From contig NC_061071.1 in assembly GCF_021917145.1 (NCBI RefSeq), forward strand, positions 5,227,689 to 5,291,688: DNA of 64,000 nucleotides. Direction: 5' to 3'. Every line of letters starts with the position of its first letter. Position 1 is the stretch's first letter. The position numbers were made by a program, and so were the translations under genes. Below, piece after piece: positions 12,696 through 25,200 of this stretch. The notes beneath the pieces are model-generated. The model was given only the letters and a program-made list of their open reading frames with translations, had not been told where the DNA came from and made no database searches. Source of the stretch: Hypomesus transpacificus. Its lineage: Eukaryota > Chordata > Actinopteri > Osmeriformes > Osmeridae.

Positions 12696-15600
12696 ATGAT
12701 GGATGGTCTTGACCCTCATATCACCCCAGAAACCCCAGGCCAACCAGCCATCCGCAACCCTTTCGAGAGCCCCAACGACTACCACCACCTGCATGAGTCT
12801 CTGGTCCCTAGCCCCTCTGTCTTCAAGACCCGCAAACCGTCCGGCGCTGTGAGTTTGGTGTACACACTTGGGGTGGCTTGGACTGCCTGGTACCATACTG
12901 TTTCACAATCTCTGATCTGAAGTGATTTAGCTGCATGTTTGATCAAAAGCTAGATAAATGATTTACCCCTATTGCCTCATGGTTGACCTCGTTAAGAGTC
13001 TCTCAGTTGGAACTATGCCGTAAGTGACTACAGGAATACTAACTCCCCTCCCTTACTCTCCTCTCTTTCAGACGCCAGCTAAGTTCAGCTGGTCCATAGA
13101 TGACATGGCTTCCATGCACCCAGTACACATAGACGCCGAAGACATCCATCGCCAGTCCGTCTACTTCAGTCAGAGCAGGTCAGAACACGGCTAGCTGGCT
13201 AGTTAGCTACAATGCTAGCTGGTGTCTTGCTCTGCTGTGGCGTGCACACCATGGAGCTCTGTTGATTGATGACAGCAAAGATGTTTTGCGTTGGAGGTGT
13301 TAAGTTGTCTTGCGACAGTACAGTTGAGGAGACGCTGGCCACTGACACAAGCTTTGTTGTTCAACCTCTCAGGACAGACACCGATATAGAGGAGAAGAGG
13401 CAGAACGCCATCGAGCAGGTGGGGATCTCTTCTCTGTTAGTGACCCCAGATTGGTGCTTCGGTACTTCTGACAAACTTGTGTGTTCGTTCATCGTTTATC
13501 CCAAGCGGCGTACCGGGGGGGGGGTCTATTTGAACCTGCGACGTCTTGATCTGTGGTCAAATTCTCTATTGTGCTCTGCCACTGAGGTTAAGCTACGCCT
13601 ATCCCCTTTAGATCTCAACTGCTGTTGTAGGCAATCAGCTCATGAGCTCAACGAGTTTGGACACATTGACAGGAGCCATGTTTTGTCTTCTCTTTACAGT
13701 TTTTCACAAAAGAAGCCATTGTTCCCTCCCCATGGGCAGGTCCAGCCAATAAGCAATCATTACAGTTGCAGTCAGGGAAAAGTATGTATAAAGAGTCTAT
13801 CGGGCAATAGTTGTGTGTATGGTGTAAGTGGGTATACTGTTTAATGCACTCTTTTACAAGTCTAACTTTACTGAGTTTTATGTCTCATCTTGGTGTATTT
13901 CTGCACCAGGTCCCTTGCCCCAACTGATTATTGAAGAGCCTTTGATAACCAAGAAGAACAATGGTTTGTACTTAGCAGTCTTTGTAATAGGACTTGTTTT
14001 GTTTAATGTTACTGTTTAATGTTACTATTTGAATGATCATTGTAAATGTCTAACATGACTAATGATGTTTCTCTTCATGTTGTGTGTGTTGCAGTGTCCT
14101 GTCAGACAACCCTCTCCTTACCTGTGGGTTTAGATGTGGAGACAATACTGGGTACATCTTTCAGAATCTCTGAATACTCTGGTGCATGTAGCCTTTTAAT
14201 GAGGAGTGTCTAGTAGAGATGAAGCCTTACTGAAACCTCTCTCTCTCCCCTGGATTCTCTCTCTCTCCGTGTATCTCTCTTCCTCTGTCCCTGCTTCTCT
14301 TTCTTATTGTCTCTTTCTGTCTTACTATGTCCCTTGCAGCAGCGTATTGCTTATCAGAGGAGCTTTGTGACCAGGTGCAGGAGAGCCTAAGTACTTCCTC
14401 TCTGAGGAGGAAGTTGTTCCTGGACGGCCAGGGCAGCGGGTCAGACTCCTCCAACCCCTCCAGCCCAGAGAGGGAGGCGTCCTGTGCGAAGGAGAGACCC
14501 CCAGGGGGAGGCGGACCTCTGTCCTCTCCTTTCTCCTGTGGCATAACTGCCATCACCCCCTCCACGGTAACCCTCCCATTTATTGTAGATTGGTTTATTA
14601 GTCGCAAGTTGCCAGTAGGTACTGTATTGTCATGTCAATGAAAAAAACAAAAAACGACTTTATTGACACACGACTGTGTTTTCTCCTGCGTAGGGACAGT
14701 TCTCATCCAGTCCCATCCATGGTCGTGGCCGGGCCTACAGCCTGGGCAATGGTGCCAGCCCTCTGTTTCCTGATAAGTCGTCCCCCGCCACCTTCAAGTC
14801 CCCTACGCTGTCTCCTATTGGTCCAGAGGCCACAACCACACCCCAGGGAGCAGGTAGGATGCTGGTCATGTGACCTCACACCTACTTTTCTCATAGTATG
14901 TACAATCTTACAGTTGGTACATATTCCATACAGATAAGTAGATCTGTACCATGAATTCTCAAATTAACACTGACTGAAGGGAATTATTTGTTTGTTATTG
15001 GTCGTATCATTGTAAATGTCCTTATCGGAGTGTGGTCATGTCACTTCCTGTCAGGTGAGAGGAAGAAGCTGAGCTTCGTCACCCCGGAGGCTGCGCCGCT
15101 GGAGATGGAGGTGAACGCCCAAACAGAGAGCCCCTACGTGGAGGGCTGCTCCCCCATCCGCAACTGCTCCCCCCTCCAGCCACAGGGCCGTACCCGGGTC
15201 AATCCCAGATCCAGGGCCCGCTGCTGGGCCTCGCCCCCTCGCGTTTCCCCCATCCTTAACCCTAAGCTCCTGGAGAACCAGAACGTCCTCTGGCTGCCTC
15301 CCAGCCCCCTGCCGGTCATGGAGATGGAGCCGTGCTCCCCGTCTCCTGGGCTGGCTGTGGCCAGGCTTGGGGAGACTCCTGGGTGCCTGGAGCCCATCCA
15401 GATGGAGGAGGCAGGAGAGGAGGAAGATGAGCTGGTCGCCACAGAGGAGGAGGAGGAAGAAGAGGTGCCATCTGTGTGTCTCACCAGCTCTCGTATGGGC
15501 AGTGCGTTGGCAGTGGACACATCCCACATGTTTGTGTCTCTGCTGGCCGAGGGAAGCTGCATCCCCACAGACAGCAGCAGTATGCAGGTGGGTTGAGGGA

Positions 15601-16026
15601 ATAGACATGGGTCAGGGACAGGCTAGATGGGGGGGGTAAGGACTGGGCCAGTATGGGGGCCAGGGCTGGGCTATTGCTGGACTAGCTAGGTGCTAACATT
15701 ACACAAAAATTTGAAGTAGGCTAGACATGGAGATACTTGGTGGTAGGTCACTTTCATTCTGTGTGTGGTTGTGTGTATAGGTGGACAGTGGGTACAACAC
15801 CTACTCAGTCAGCGCTGCCAGCTTCATAGATGGCACCAGCTCTGACTGCCAGAGCAAGGAGTCATTCAGCACACACCCTACTGAAGACGCCTACAGTAGA
15901 CACAATAGGAACCGGGTAAAATAAACACCAACTATATATTTTCATTTGAATTCACACTCACACAAACTCTGCGCAGAATTTGAATGGAAACTTCTTGTTT
16001 TACAGGCAGTTTACCCACACCACTGA
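12696..16026 (+). CDS. bora: Protein aurora borealis (Bora), complete
   Basis: Bora activates Aurora A so that it can phosphorylate Plk1 at mitotic entry. Eleven coding exons join in frame with GT/AG borders: 12696-12848, 13072-13178, 13373-13418, 13700-13781, 13910-13963, 14095-14151, 14340-14566, 14694-14853, 15055-15587, 15781-15915 and 16006-16026. The product is 524 residues (human 559). Recognisable parts are ITPETPG and NPFESPNDY near the N terminus, [19 protein letters not shown] with Ser112 at the same number as the human activating site, [21 protein letters not shown] and [10 protein letters not shown]. The beta-TrCP degron DSGYNT is at residues 475-480. An acidic Glu run lies in exon 9. 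The start is the first ATG, next to a second Met. The last exon adds six residues; without that splice, exon 10 would stop two codons later. Confidence 0.95.
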
Positions 16027-16578
16027 CTGATCTAATGGGTGGATTCTTCGGCCCAGCGGAAGCCCAAAGATGATGTCATCAAAGAAATGTTTACACGTTT
16101 TAAAGCACTCATGTGAATCCCAAGCGAGAACGATCGATGCTGTTTGAAAGCTGCTGAAGTTGCACAATACCTCCTTCGTGAATCCCAATCAAACCCCCAC
16201 CTAATTTTACTGACTGACTGTGCCAACAGTCTCACTTAGTGAAGACATGGAAAAGGGACTGGTAGGACTTGACGTTTGGTTCGAGACTACATTTGTACTG
16301 TATTTATAGATTTTGTGCTCACTCAAGTTTAGCTTTGTATATGGTCTCATGTTGCAGCATTATAATGCATTGGTGTGATCAGGTCAACTATCAAGTGGAG
16401 GAGCCTGACCATAAAACATTCTAAAATGGTTGTTTTTAATCATTTTTTTGCTATTTATGTTGTGTCACCACTTGCCTTGTTGAGAAACCACTGATCTGTT
16501 TGTCTTTTTATAACAGAACTCTTTTTTTCTTAACTTCTAATGAAGTGGTATAAAATGAAATGTGCTTTTTTGAGCAAC

Positions 16579-16584
16579 ATTAAA
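16579..16584 (+). promoter_or_regulatory. Probable bora poly(A) signal (ATTAAA)
   Basis: A common variant hexamer about 550 bp past the bora stop, followed by GT-rich sequence. 16027-16578 would be the 3' UTR. Confidence 0.5.
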
Positions 16585-16599
16585 AGATATTATCTCGAC

Positions 16600-17284
16600 T
16601 GTTGTCCTGAACATCAGTTGTACAAGCTACAGTGCCTTCTCTACTCAATATTTTTTTTTACAATCGTTATGAAAATGTTTTCAATACTTCTAACAAGTTT
16701 CTTAAACTCTTAACGCACCAATACATCTACGACATACAATTGGAAAAACTGTTAATTTCATGCTCAAAATCACACAAGGTAAACTAAACTCAAACACTAA
16801 TTGTCATAACACAAAAATACACTAAACATTACACCATGTCTACCAAAACACTAACACAAATTCTCTTTCCACAGGAACATTTAGTCAATCATAGCACAAT
16901 GTCATAAAAAACACTAACATCAGATAGAATTACAGAAACTGCATTATTTTTTGTGTCAGGTCTCGCAGTATATAGATTGTATTTGCAATGCAGTTTCTTT
17001 TAAGGCTTCTCTACAATTGTGTTTTGTTAGGTTTAGTAAATGCATGCATTTTGTTTCTTTTACTCCAGAAATTCAGAAACAAAAAATGAATGACCCATCT
17101 CAGAGTAGCTTTATAGAATGTACGGTTACTGTATTGAAAAAAAGACAGAAACATAATTGCTGTAGTAAAAGGCTTCATTTGCAACAGAACATTACTGCAA
17201 GAAATATGCAATATAGCTGCCATTTACAGCATTACCCTAGCTCTGGGCCTTCTCTGAGCGCCACCACACATTTTAACTCCTCTC
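16600..17284. other. Intergenic, AT-rich
   Basis: No gene seen. Open frames here are unsupported. A-rich runs and repeated 'aacac' words suggest old repeat sequence, but I recognise no family. Confidence 0.4.
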
Positions 17285-17695
17285 CCTTGCCCCACTCCTC
17301 TCTCTTGTCCTGGTACTTGTCTTCCTCTCCCTTGTCCTGGTACTCTTCTTCCTCTCTCTTGTCCTGGTACTTGTCTTCCTTTCCCTTGTCCTGGTACTCG
17401 TCTTCCTCTCCCTTGTCCTGGTACTCGTCTTCCTCTCCCTTGTCCTGGTACTTGTCTTCCTCTCCCTTGTCCTAGTACTTGTCTTCCTATCCCTTGTCCT
17501 GGTACTTGTCTTCTTATCCCTCTCCCTTTGCCCTTGTCCCAATCCTCTCCCTTGTCCTGGTACTTGTCTTCCTCTCCCTTGCCCTTGTCCCACTCGTCTC
17601 CCTTGTCCTGGCATTTGTCTTCCTATCCCTTGCCCTTGTACTACTCCTCTCCCTTGTCCTGGTACTTGTCTTCCTCTCCCTCGTGCAGCATTACT
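17285..17695. repeat. Minisatellite, unit about 27 bp
   Basis: About 13-15 imperfect copies of a CT-rich unit (CTTGTCCTGGTACTTGTCTT followed by CCTCTCC), with some shortened units. It gives long Ser/Leu/Tyr frames on plus and Arg/Thr/Glu frames on minus, none of them genic. Confidence 0.9.
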
Positions 17696-18180
17696 GTCTT
17701 CTTACTTTCTATGTGTTGCTCTATATTGTTGTTTTTCCACACAAGATCAGCCCAAAGAGGTCCTCTTTACTGTATGGTCATGCGATTGAAAGAACCTCAA
17801 TACCTGAGTGTTTCCTAGTTGGGAATCAGCTGTAATTTACAGTATTTGCATAACTTCAACCAGCTGTTTCTCAGTAGCAATGGAATAAAATACAGGGGAT
17901 ATATTTGTGTTTCAATTCACAATATTAACAGCTGTTCACTTTGACTTTAGCCAATAAGCTAGGTCTTGAACATGATGTTATCTGTTTCGACATACAGTTT
18001 GAAAGCAATGGTAAATTGGGCAGTAAAAATCAATTGTTTTGGTCCTGGTTGACCTTGTGTGTAAAAGAAGTTCAAGCATTTTAAATTTGTGTTTACACTA
18101 TGCATTTTGTGTCAAAGCAACACGATTTGTGTTAATTGTACAGCCAACACAGACATGTTGTGCTAACTGTGTCAAGAGTT

Positions 18181-18790
18181 CAAGTCAAGTTCAAGTCTTT
18201 TATTTTTCAGGTACACAGAACAACATAAGGTCAGACTGGGCACTGAAATTCTTACAGTAAGACAAGACAACGCAAGCACCTGGCATAACATGACATATAA
18301 GTACACAGAACATAATTTACATCTATGCTGATCTTAAATAAGTGAAACTTCCTAAATATACAGATAGCAATACATAATCGACTATACTAACCCTATACTA
18401 AAACTCCCTAAATATACAGACAACTTATTAATAATACACTATACTAACCTTAAATGCACATAACACCTATAACAACCCTATAACCTATTTTAACCTATGT
18501 GGAGTACAGTACAATAGTGCAAAATTGCAGGTCAGTGACTATGTCAATAACCATACAGGAGCCTGATGGCGAAGTACAGTGAGGTACAGTAGTGCAATGT
18601 TACTGATAGTGCAACCAGTACTGAAAGTGACAGTGTATAAGCGACTAGTGTGCAGTGAATCAATGTCCATATAGAAACTGTCCAGTCTGCGTGTGCGCAA
18701 CCGGATGCTGCGGTAACGCCTGCCAGAAGGCAACGGGGTAAAGAGATTGAAGGATGGTGGTAACAGTCTCTTAGAAACCTGCCAAGAGTA
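18181..18790 (-). mobile_element. 3' end of a LINE, minus strand
   Basis: Read on the minus strand, this starts with a frame containing LPSGRRYRSIRLRTRRLDSF, the C-terminal signature of many fish non-LTR retrotransposon reverse transcriptase ORFs. It continues through a 3' UTR and ends with AATAAA plus a short CTTGAA-rich tail at about 18181-18215. It is 5'-truncated (about 600 bp). The clade is not assigned. Confidence 0.65.
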
Positions 18791-18907
18791 GTGGTGGGTA
18801 TAGATTTTATTTATCTACATTAATCTCACGTAATCTTGGAATTAATCTAGATTAAAATGGCTCATTTGAATTCCGGCATTGCTGACGGCCTTGCCTCGGT
18901 TGCACTC

Positions 18908-19495
18908 AGGGATGGATTAACGAACGGGCCTGCCGGGCCCAGGCCCAGGGGCCCATGAGCTCAGGGGGCCCATAAGCCAGAGCCTCCGCGCGTGACGTTG
19001 CTGTTATTAACATTGTATTGATATGAATATGATGATATGACACGATGCGCCGTAGCCGGTATATGCTAGACTTAATTCATTCATGTCAGTAACAGGGCCC
19101 CAATAGTCCTACTGAGGGATGGATTACCGAACGAGCCTACCGGCACCAGGGGCCCATGAGCTCAGGGGGCCCCTAAGCCAGATCCTTTGCGTGAAGTCTC
19201 TGTTATTAACTTTGTATTGATATGATACGATGCGCCGTAGCCGGTATATGCTAGGCTTAAGTCATTCATGTCAGTAACAGGGCCCCAATAGTCCTACTCA
19301 GGGATGGATTATCGAACGAGCCTAGCGGCACCAGGGGCCCATGATTTCAGGGGGCCCCTAAGCTAGAGCCTCTGCGTGAAGTAGCTTTTATTAACTTTGT
19401 ATTATTATGATGATATGACACGATGTGCCATAGCCGGTATATGCTAGGCTTAAGTCATTCATGTCAATAACAGGGCCCCAAAAGTCCTACTGAAA
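18908..19495. repeat. Three tandem units of about 185-207 bp
   Basis: Units begin at 18908, 19115 and 19300, each with AGGGATGGATTA, then a GGGGCCCATGA block, a GTAGCCGGTATATGCTAG block and CAGGGCCCCAA. The units differ by scattered substitutions and small indels. The unit start resembles hAT-type termini (CAGGGATGGATTA), and a related inverted terminus lies at about 20080, so this may be an amplified end of a hAT element. Confidence 0.8.
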
Positions 19496-19550
19496 AACTA
19501 AAGATAAAAGCGTCTGCTAAATGAATAAAATGTAAATGTAAATGTAAAGA
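19496..19550. mobile_element. SINE-like tail
   Basis: Contains AAAAGCGTCTGCTAAATGA followed by repeated AAATGT words, a 3' tail widespread in teleost SINEs. The body is not recognisable. Confidence 0.5.
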
Positions 19551-20525
19551 ATAGCCTAAACATTCACTTTGAAGATGTCACAAGAAAAAAACCATCATGA
19601 TACCTTTAAAGTGAGTGTTTATCCCCTCAGTTTATCTATAGGACTTTAGAAGGGTTGAGTACTCCATGCAATATGGGCTCTTCAACTCTGTAGGGAGAAA
19701 TCCAAAAAGCAAGTGCAAAACAATAGCATTAGAGCTCTGTCTAAGCACCCCCACCCCCAACCTACACACAAATGCGCTGTTTATGTGGCATTTCTGTAAA
19801 GTTGTTCTTCATGAAGACCCCATTATGATGTTATCCACCCCTGATCTGTCTGAATGGAGCCCCTCAATCATAACACATCATAATATTTCACTGTATGATC
19901 CTTTAAATATGTTTTACTGGTAGGCCTTAACTAGGGCAAGTGAGATTCCTTACATGAGCTTAAAAAAATTATTTTGAACAGTTTTTTGAACGAAACAATC
20001 TCGCGTTAATCTCGCGATAAAAGAATGAACGGCGTAAAAAAAACACGTCCAGGCCCAGGGGCCCGTGGTTTCTTAATCCGTCCATGGTTGCAGTCAAACA
20101 TACTAGTGTGACGACGACACTTCCCTGCGTTACATCAGTGCTTGGCCCGGCATCTTCTGCATTAGCTAAGGGATGCTTTGTGTTTAGGTGGTATTTGAGC
20201 AGTACGGCGGTACCGCCGCGCCCATAAATCCTGAGGGGTCACCAAATCCAGAGGGGGCATCAAGTCCTGAGGGGCACCAAAAAATTGCCAACTGAAAAAT
20301 CATCATAGTTGTAATAATTATAATGCCGATATTAATCCAGTATAGAAATATTCGGCACCTTTTAGGTATGTATATCACAAAACAGGCAGAACAAGAGATA
20401 TATTTAATTGCTCAAAAAGTTATGATGGTGCCCCCTGCCACGCAACTTCCCAAGCTCGCCGTGGTTGCCCTTTCCTATCAGTGGCCTGACGAACTTTGAC
20501 AGGAGGCTAGGTCAACTTTTCGAAA
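19551..20525. other. Intergenic, decayed repeats
   Basis: No gene seen. Contains another hAT-like terminus (TTAATCCGTCCATGG near 20080), and a CCTGAGGGG-type direct repeat at 20228-20275. Confidence 0.35.
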
Positions 20526-21265
20526 ATGGCCTCAAAAAGACAACAGGAATCAGGGGCAGAAATAAGAAAGAGAAAGAAACTGCGAGATGATGCCCGTGCA
20601 TCACTTTCAGGTAAGTCCATGTTTAATCATTGTTAAATCCGGGAAATGTGCTGCTAATTTACGTTATTGACGTTATTGCTAATGTTAGCACACTCAAATA
20701 TGTTAGGTGCAAGCTAAATTGAGATTTTACTGTGAAACATGTCTATGTATTTTACAAGTAGGCTAACTGACGCCAGCTAGCTGTTAGCTGTTACTTTACT
20801 TTACATTCTATGATGCTTTTATTTTCGACTTATCAAATCGTTTTTAAATGAGTAATGGTGGAGAGCTCCTTATGGAGCTGCATGCTTTCAGTTTTAAATG
20901 TTTCTAATTTGGAAAACCAGGCTAAGAAACGTAAGGGTGGGGCTGAAAAATTAAGGGACAAAAAGACATCACCTTCACTAGACAAGGTTTTACCAATTGA
21001 AAAACGGCTGTCTATTTTATATGAAGCTTAAAAAAAAAAATTGCGCTGAAGTAAAGGCCCAAACATTCTGCTCGCGCGTGTTGTGCGCTCGCATTAAGTC
21101 GGGAACTCCGTAACTAACTAGCATCACATCATACACAGAATGTGGATGCATTGGCTGGGCAGCTGTGGTGGCGTATAGGAGCCGGCTCTGGTGGGCCGGT
21201 CTGGATCAAAGTCCAGGGCCTATTTTTACTCCCAGTCCGTCCCTGCCAAGCCCTGATCAACCACC
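20526..21265 (+). mobile_element. hAT transposon remnant with first-exon-like frames
   Basis: At 20526 a short frame begins MASKRQQESGAEIRKRKKLR and runs into a GGTAAGT-type donor. At about 20919 an acceptor-like AG is followed by AKKRKGGAEKLRDKK, which resembles the basic N terminus of hAT transposases with TTF/BED-type fingers. Near 21225-21253 the sequence CAGTCCGTCCCTG matches the kind of terminus seen in these elements. The catalytic region is absent. Confidence 0.45.
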
Positions 21266-21410
21266 CTCAACCCGCTGTTTAGGGACAGATACACAGCAGA
21301 GAACCACCACTAATAGGTGTTACATTGTGATGCTGCTGCTGTTGTGTTAGGCTATTGGTATTGAGTTATATGTTTGGTAATAAAAAGTTAAACTGGCAAA
21401 AATAAACAGG

Positions 21411-21418
<8 letters not shown>

Positions 21419-21440
<22 letters not shown>
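21419..21440. repeat. Poly-G tract
   Basis: About 22 consecutive G residues. Runs like this are prone to sequencing and assembly error. Confidence 0.9.
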
Positions 21441-21441
<1 letters not shown>

Positions 21442-21485
21442 CATAATAAAGGAGTTATGCCTAGGGCACCAAAATGGCTAGAAGC

Positions 21486-22145
21486 TATGGAGGATTATAG
21501 GGGCCAAAACTAAATAAATAAATACTTGGATAATTAAATAGCTATATAACACAATGCTTAGATAAATGACACAAAATATATAAATGTTACATGTATTTGT
21601 GTGTATATATATATATGTTTACGTTTTCATGTGTTTACATTTATTCATTTATACTTACATTTATTCATTTATACTTACATTTATTTATTTATACTTACAT
21701 TTATTTATTTATACTTACATTTATGTATTTATACTTACATTTATCCACGGTGAAACTTCCTGCAGCAAAATAAATCTGTCGTCCCCCGTCACCAAGTCCG
21801 GGGGCGGGTCAAAGCCTCTGATTGGTGGTTCAACTTGAATCGACTGCTTTTGACTATTCCAAGGTGGCAGCACCTTGTGCGGATTCAATGAATGAAATAT
21901 TGAATGCTACAGTGGTCGAAATGTTGGCGGAAGCTGAAGAGATGGAGGCACCTGCCAGTTCACTTTTTTTTTAACATCATATTGAGAGCTTCGCTGAAAT
22001 TATAGGAATGATATTGGCCCTAACTGACAGACATCAATGAAAATGTGTTCACGATTTTGTGTCATTTATTTAAGCTTTGTGTTATATAATTATTTATTTA
22101 TCCAAATATTTATTTATTTAGTTTTGGCCCCTATAATCCTCCATA
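21486..22145. mobile_element. 660-bp MITE with long inverted repeats and 6-bp duplication
   Basis: The first about 90 bp (from TATGGAGGATTATAGGGGCC) are the imperfect reverse complement of the last about 90 bp (ending at 22145). The direct repeat AGAAGC flanks both ends (21480-21485 and 22146-22151). The interior has a 20-bp tandem repeat and a short frame MNATVVEMLAEAEEMEAPAS near 21888-21950. No transposase. The 6-bp duplication rules out most common fish families (TA, TTAA, 8-bp hAT), but the superfamily is left open. Confidence 0.75.
21640..21745. repeat. 20-bp tandem repeat inside the MITE
   Basis: About five copies of ATTTATTTATTTATACTTAC, with one-base variants. Confidence 0.9.
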
Positions 22146-22280
22146 AGAAGCGGCACTGCATGATGCAACTCTTAAATAACCAGTGACGTGCAGTCAGGGT
22201 AGGCAAGGTCGGCACTGCCTACCCTGCCAAAATTCAAACGTAAAAATGTTTATTAAATAATTGTATTTACTAAACTTGTA

Positions 22281-25200
22281 TCACCACCCCTCCTTGAGTC
22301 ACCACCTTACCGCGGTGGAGGGGTTTGCGTGTCCTAGTGATCCTGGAAGCTATGTTGTCGGGGGCTTCATGCCCCTGGTAGGGTCACCCAAGGCAAACAG
22401 GTTCCAGGTGAAAGACCAGACAAAGAGTGGCTCAAAAAACCAACCATGAAGAAATACAACAATGGTTCTCAGTTGCCCCTGCCCGGAAGCGGGTCACCGG
22501 GGCCCCCCCCTGGAGCCAGGCCCGGGGGTGGGGCTCGATGGCGAGCGCCTGGTGGCCGGGCCTTTTCCCATGGGGCCCGGTCGGGCACAGCCCGAAGAGA
22601 CAACGTGGGACCCTCTTCCAGTGGGCTCACCATCCGCAGGAGGGGTCATGGGGGTCGGGTGCAGTGTGAGACGGGCGGCGGCCGAAGGCGGGGGCCTTGG
22701 CGGTCCGATCCTCGGCTGCAAAAGTTAGCTTTAGGGACGTGGAACGTCACCTCGCTGGCGGGAAAGGAGCCTGAGCTGGTGCGCGAGGTAGAGAGTTTCC
22801 GGCTAGATATAGTCGGCCTCGCCTCGACGCACAGCGTGGGCTCCGGAACCAGTCTCCTTGAGAGGGGCTGGACTCTCTTCCACTCTGGAGTTGCCCCTGG
22901 TGAGAGGCGTCGAGCTGGGGTGGGAATACTGGTTTCCCCTCGGTTCGGCGCCTGTACATTGGGGTTCACCCCGGTGGACGAGAGGGTAGCCTCCCTCCGC
23001 CTTCGGGTGGGGGGACGGGTCCTCACTGTCGTTTGTGCTTATGCACCAAACGGCAGCTCAGAGTACCCACCCTTTTTGGAGTCTCTGGGGGGGGTGCTGG
23101 AAAGCGCTCCTCCTGGGGATTCCCTCGTCCTCCTGGGGGACTTCAATGCTCATGTGGGCAATGACAGTGAGACCTGGAGGGGCGTGATTGGGAGGAACGG
23201 CCCCCCCGATCTGAACCCGAGTGGTGTTTTGTTGTTGGACTTCTGTGCTAGACACGGTTTGTCCATAACGAACACCATGTTCAAGCATAAGGGTGTCCAT
23301 ATGTGCACCTGGCACCAGGACACCCGAGGTCTCAGTTCGATGATCGACTTTGTAGTCGTGTCATCGGACTTGGGGCCGCATGTCTTGGACACTCGGGTGA
23401 GGAGAGGGGCGGAGCTGTCAACTGATCACCACCTGGTGGTGAGTTGGCTTCGATGGTGGGGGAGGACGCCGGTCAGGCCTGGCAGGCCCAAACGTAATGT
23501 GAGGGTCTGCTGGGAACGTCTGGCGGAACCCTCTGTCAGAAGGAGCTTCAACTCCCACCTCCGGGAGAGCTTCGATCATGTCTCGGGGGGGGCCGGGGAC
23601 ATTGAGTCCGAATGGGCCATGTTCCGGGCCTCCATTGTTGAAGCGGCTGACCGGAGCTGCGGCCGCAGGGCGGTCGGTGCATGTCGCGGCGGTAACCCTC
23701 GGACCCGGTGGTGGACTCCGGAGGTGAGGGATGCCGTCAAGCTGAAGAAGGAGGCCTATCGGACTTTATTGGCTGGTAGGACTCCAGAGGCAGCTGATGT
23801 GTACCGGCAGGCCAAGCGGAACGCGGCTTTGGCGGTCGCGGAGGCAAAAACCCGGGCATGGGAGGAGTTCGGCGAGGCCATGGAGAATGACTTCCGAACG
23901 GCTTCAAAAAGGTTCTGGACCACCATCCGGCGGCTCAGGAGGGGGAAGCAGTGCTCTGTCAACACTGTATACGGTGGGGATGGTGCGCTGCTGACCTCGA
24001 CGGGGGACGTCCTGGATCGGTGGAAGGAATACTTCGAAGACCTCCTTAATTCCACCAACACGCTTTCCGACGTGGAGGCAGAGTCTGGGGACATCGGGGG
24101 GGGCCCTTCTATCTCTGGGGCTGAGGTCGCCGAGGTGGTTGAAAAGCTCCGCGGTGGCAGGGCCCCTGGGGTGGATGAGGTCCGCCCGGAGTTCCTTAAG
24201 GCTCTGGATGTTGTAGGGCTGTCTTGGTTGACACGACTCTGCAACATCGCGTGGACATCGGGGACAGTGCCTCTGGACTGGCAGACCGGGGTGGTGGTTC
24301 CCCTCTTTAAAAAGGGGGACCGGAGGGTGTGCTCCAACTTTAGGGGGATCACACTCCTCAGCCTCCCTGGGAAAGTCTATTCAGGGGTCCTGGAGAGGAG
24401 GGTCCGTCGGATTGTCGAACCTCGGATTCAGGAGGAGCAATGTGGTTTTCGTCCTGGCCGTGGAACAGTGGACCAGCTTTATACCCTCCGCGGAGTCCTG
24501 GAGGGTACATGGGAGTTCGCCCAACCAGTCTACACATGTTTTGTGGATTTGGAAAAGGCGTTCGACCGTGTCCCTCGGGGGCTCATGTGGGGGGTGCTCC
24601 GAGAGTACGGGGTACCGGATTTCCTGATCGGGGCTGTCCGGTCCCTGTACGACCGGTGCCAGAGTTTGGTCCGCATTGCCGGTAGTAAGTCGAACTTGTT
24701 TCCGGTGAGGGTTGGACTCCGCCAGGGCTGCCCTATGTCACCGATTCTGTTCATTACCTATATGGACAGAATTTCTAGGCGCAGCCAGGGTGTTGAGGGG
24801 GTCCGGTTTGGTGACCTCAGGATCGGGTCGCTGCTTTTTGCGGATGATGTGGTCCTGTTGGCTTCATCGGGCCGTGACCTTCAGCTCTCACTGGAGCGGT
24901 TCGCAACCGAATGTGAAGCGGCTGGGATGCGAATCAGCACCTCCAAATCTGAGGCCATGGTAATCGACCGGAAAAGGGTGGAGTGCCATCTCCGGGTCGG
25001 GGAGGAGATCCTGAACCAAGCGGAGGAGTTCAAGTATCTCGGGGTCTTGTTCACGAGTGAGGGAAGAATGGAGCGCGAGGTCGACAGGCGGATCGGTGCG
25101 GCGTCCGCAGTGATGCGGGCTCTGCATCGGTCCGTCGTGGTGAAGAAGGAGCTGAGTCGAAAGGCGAAGCTCTCTATTTACCAGTCGATCTACGTTCCTA

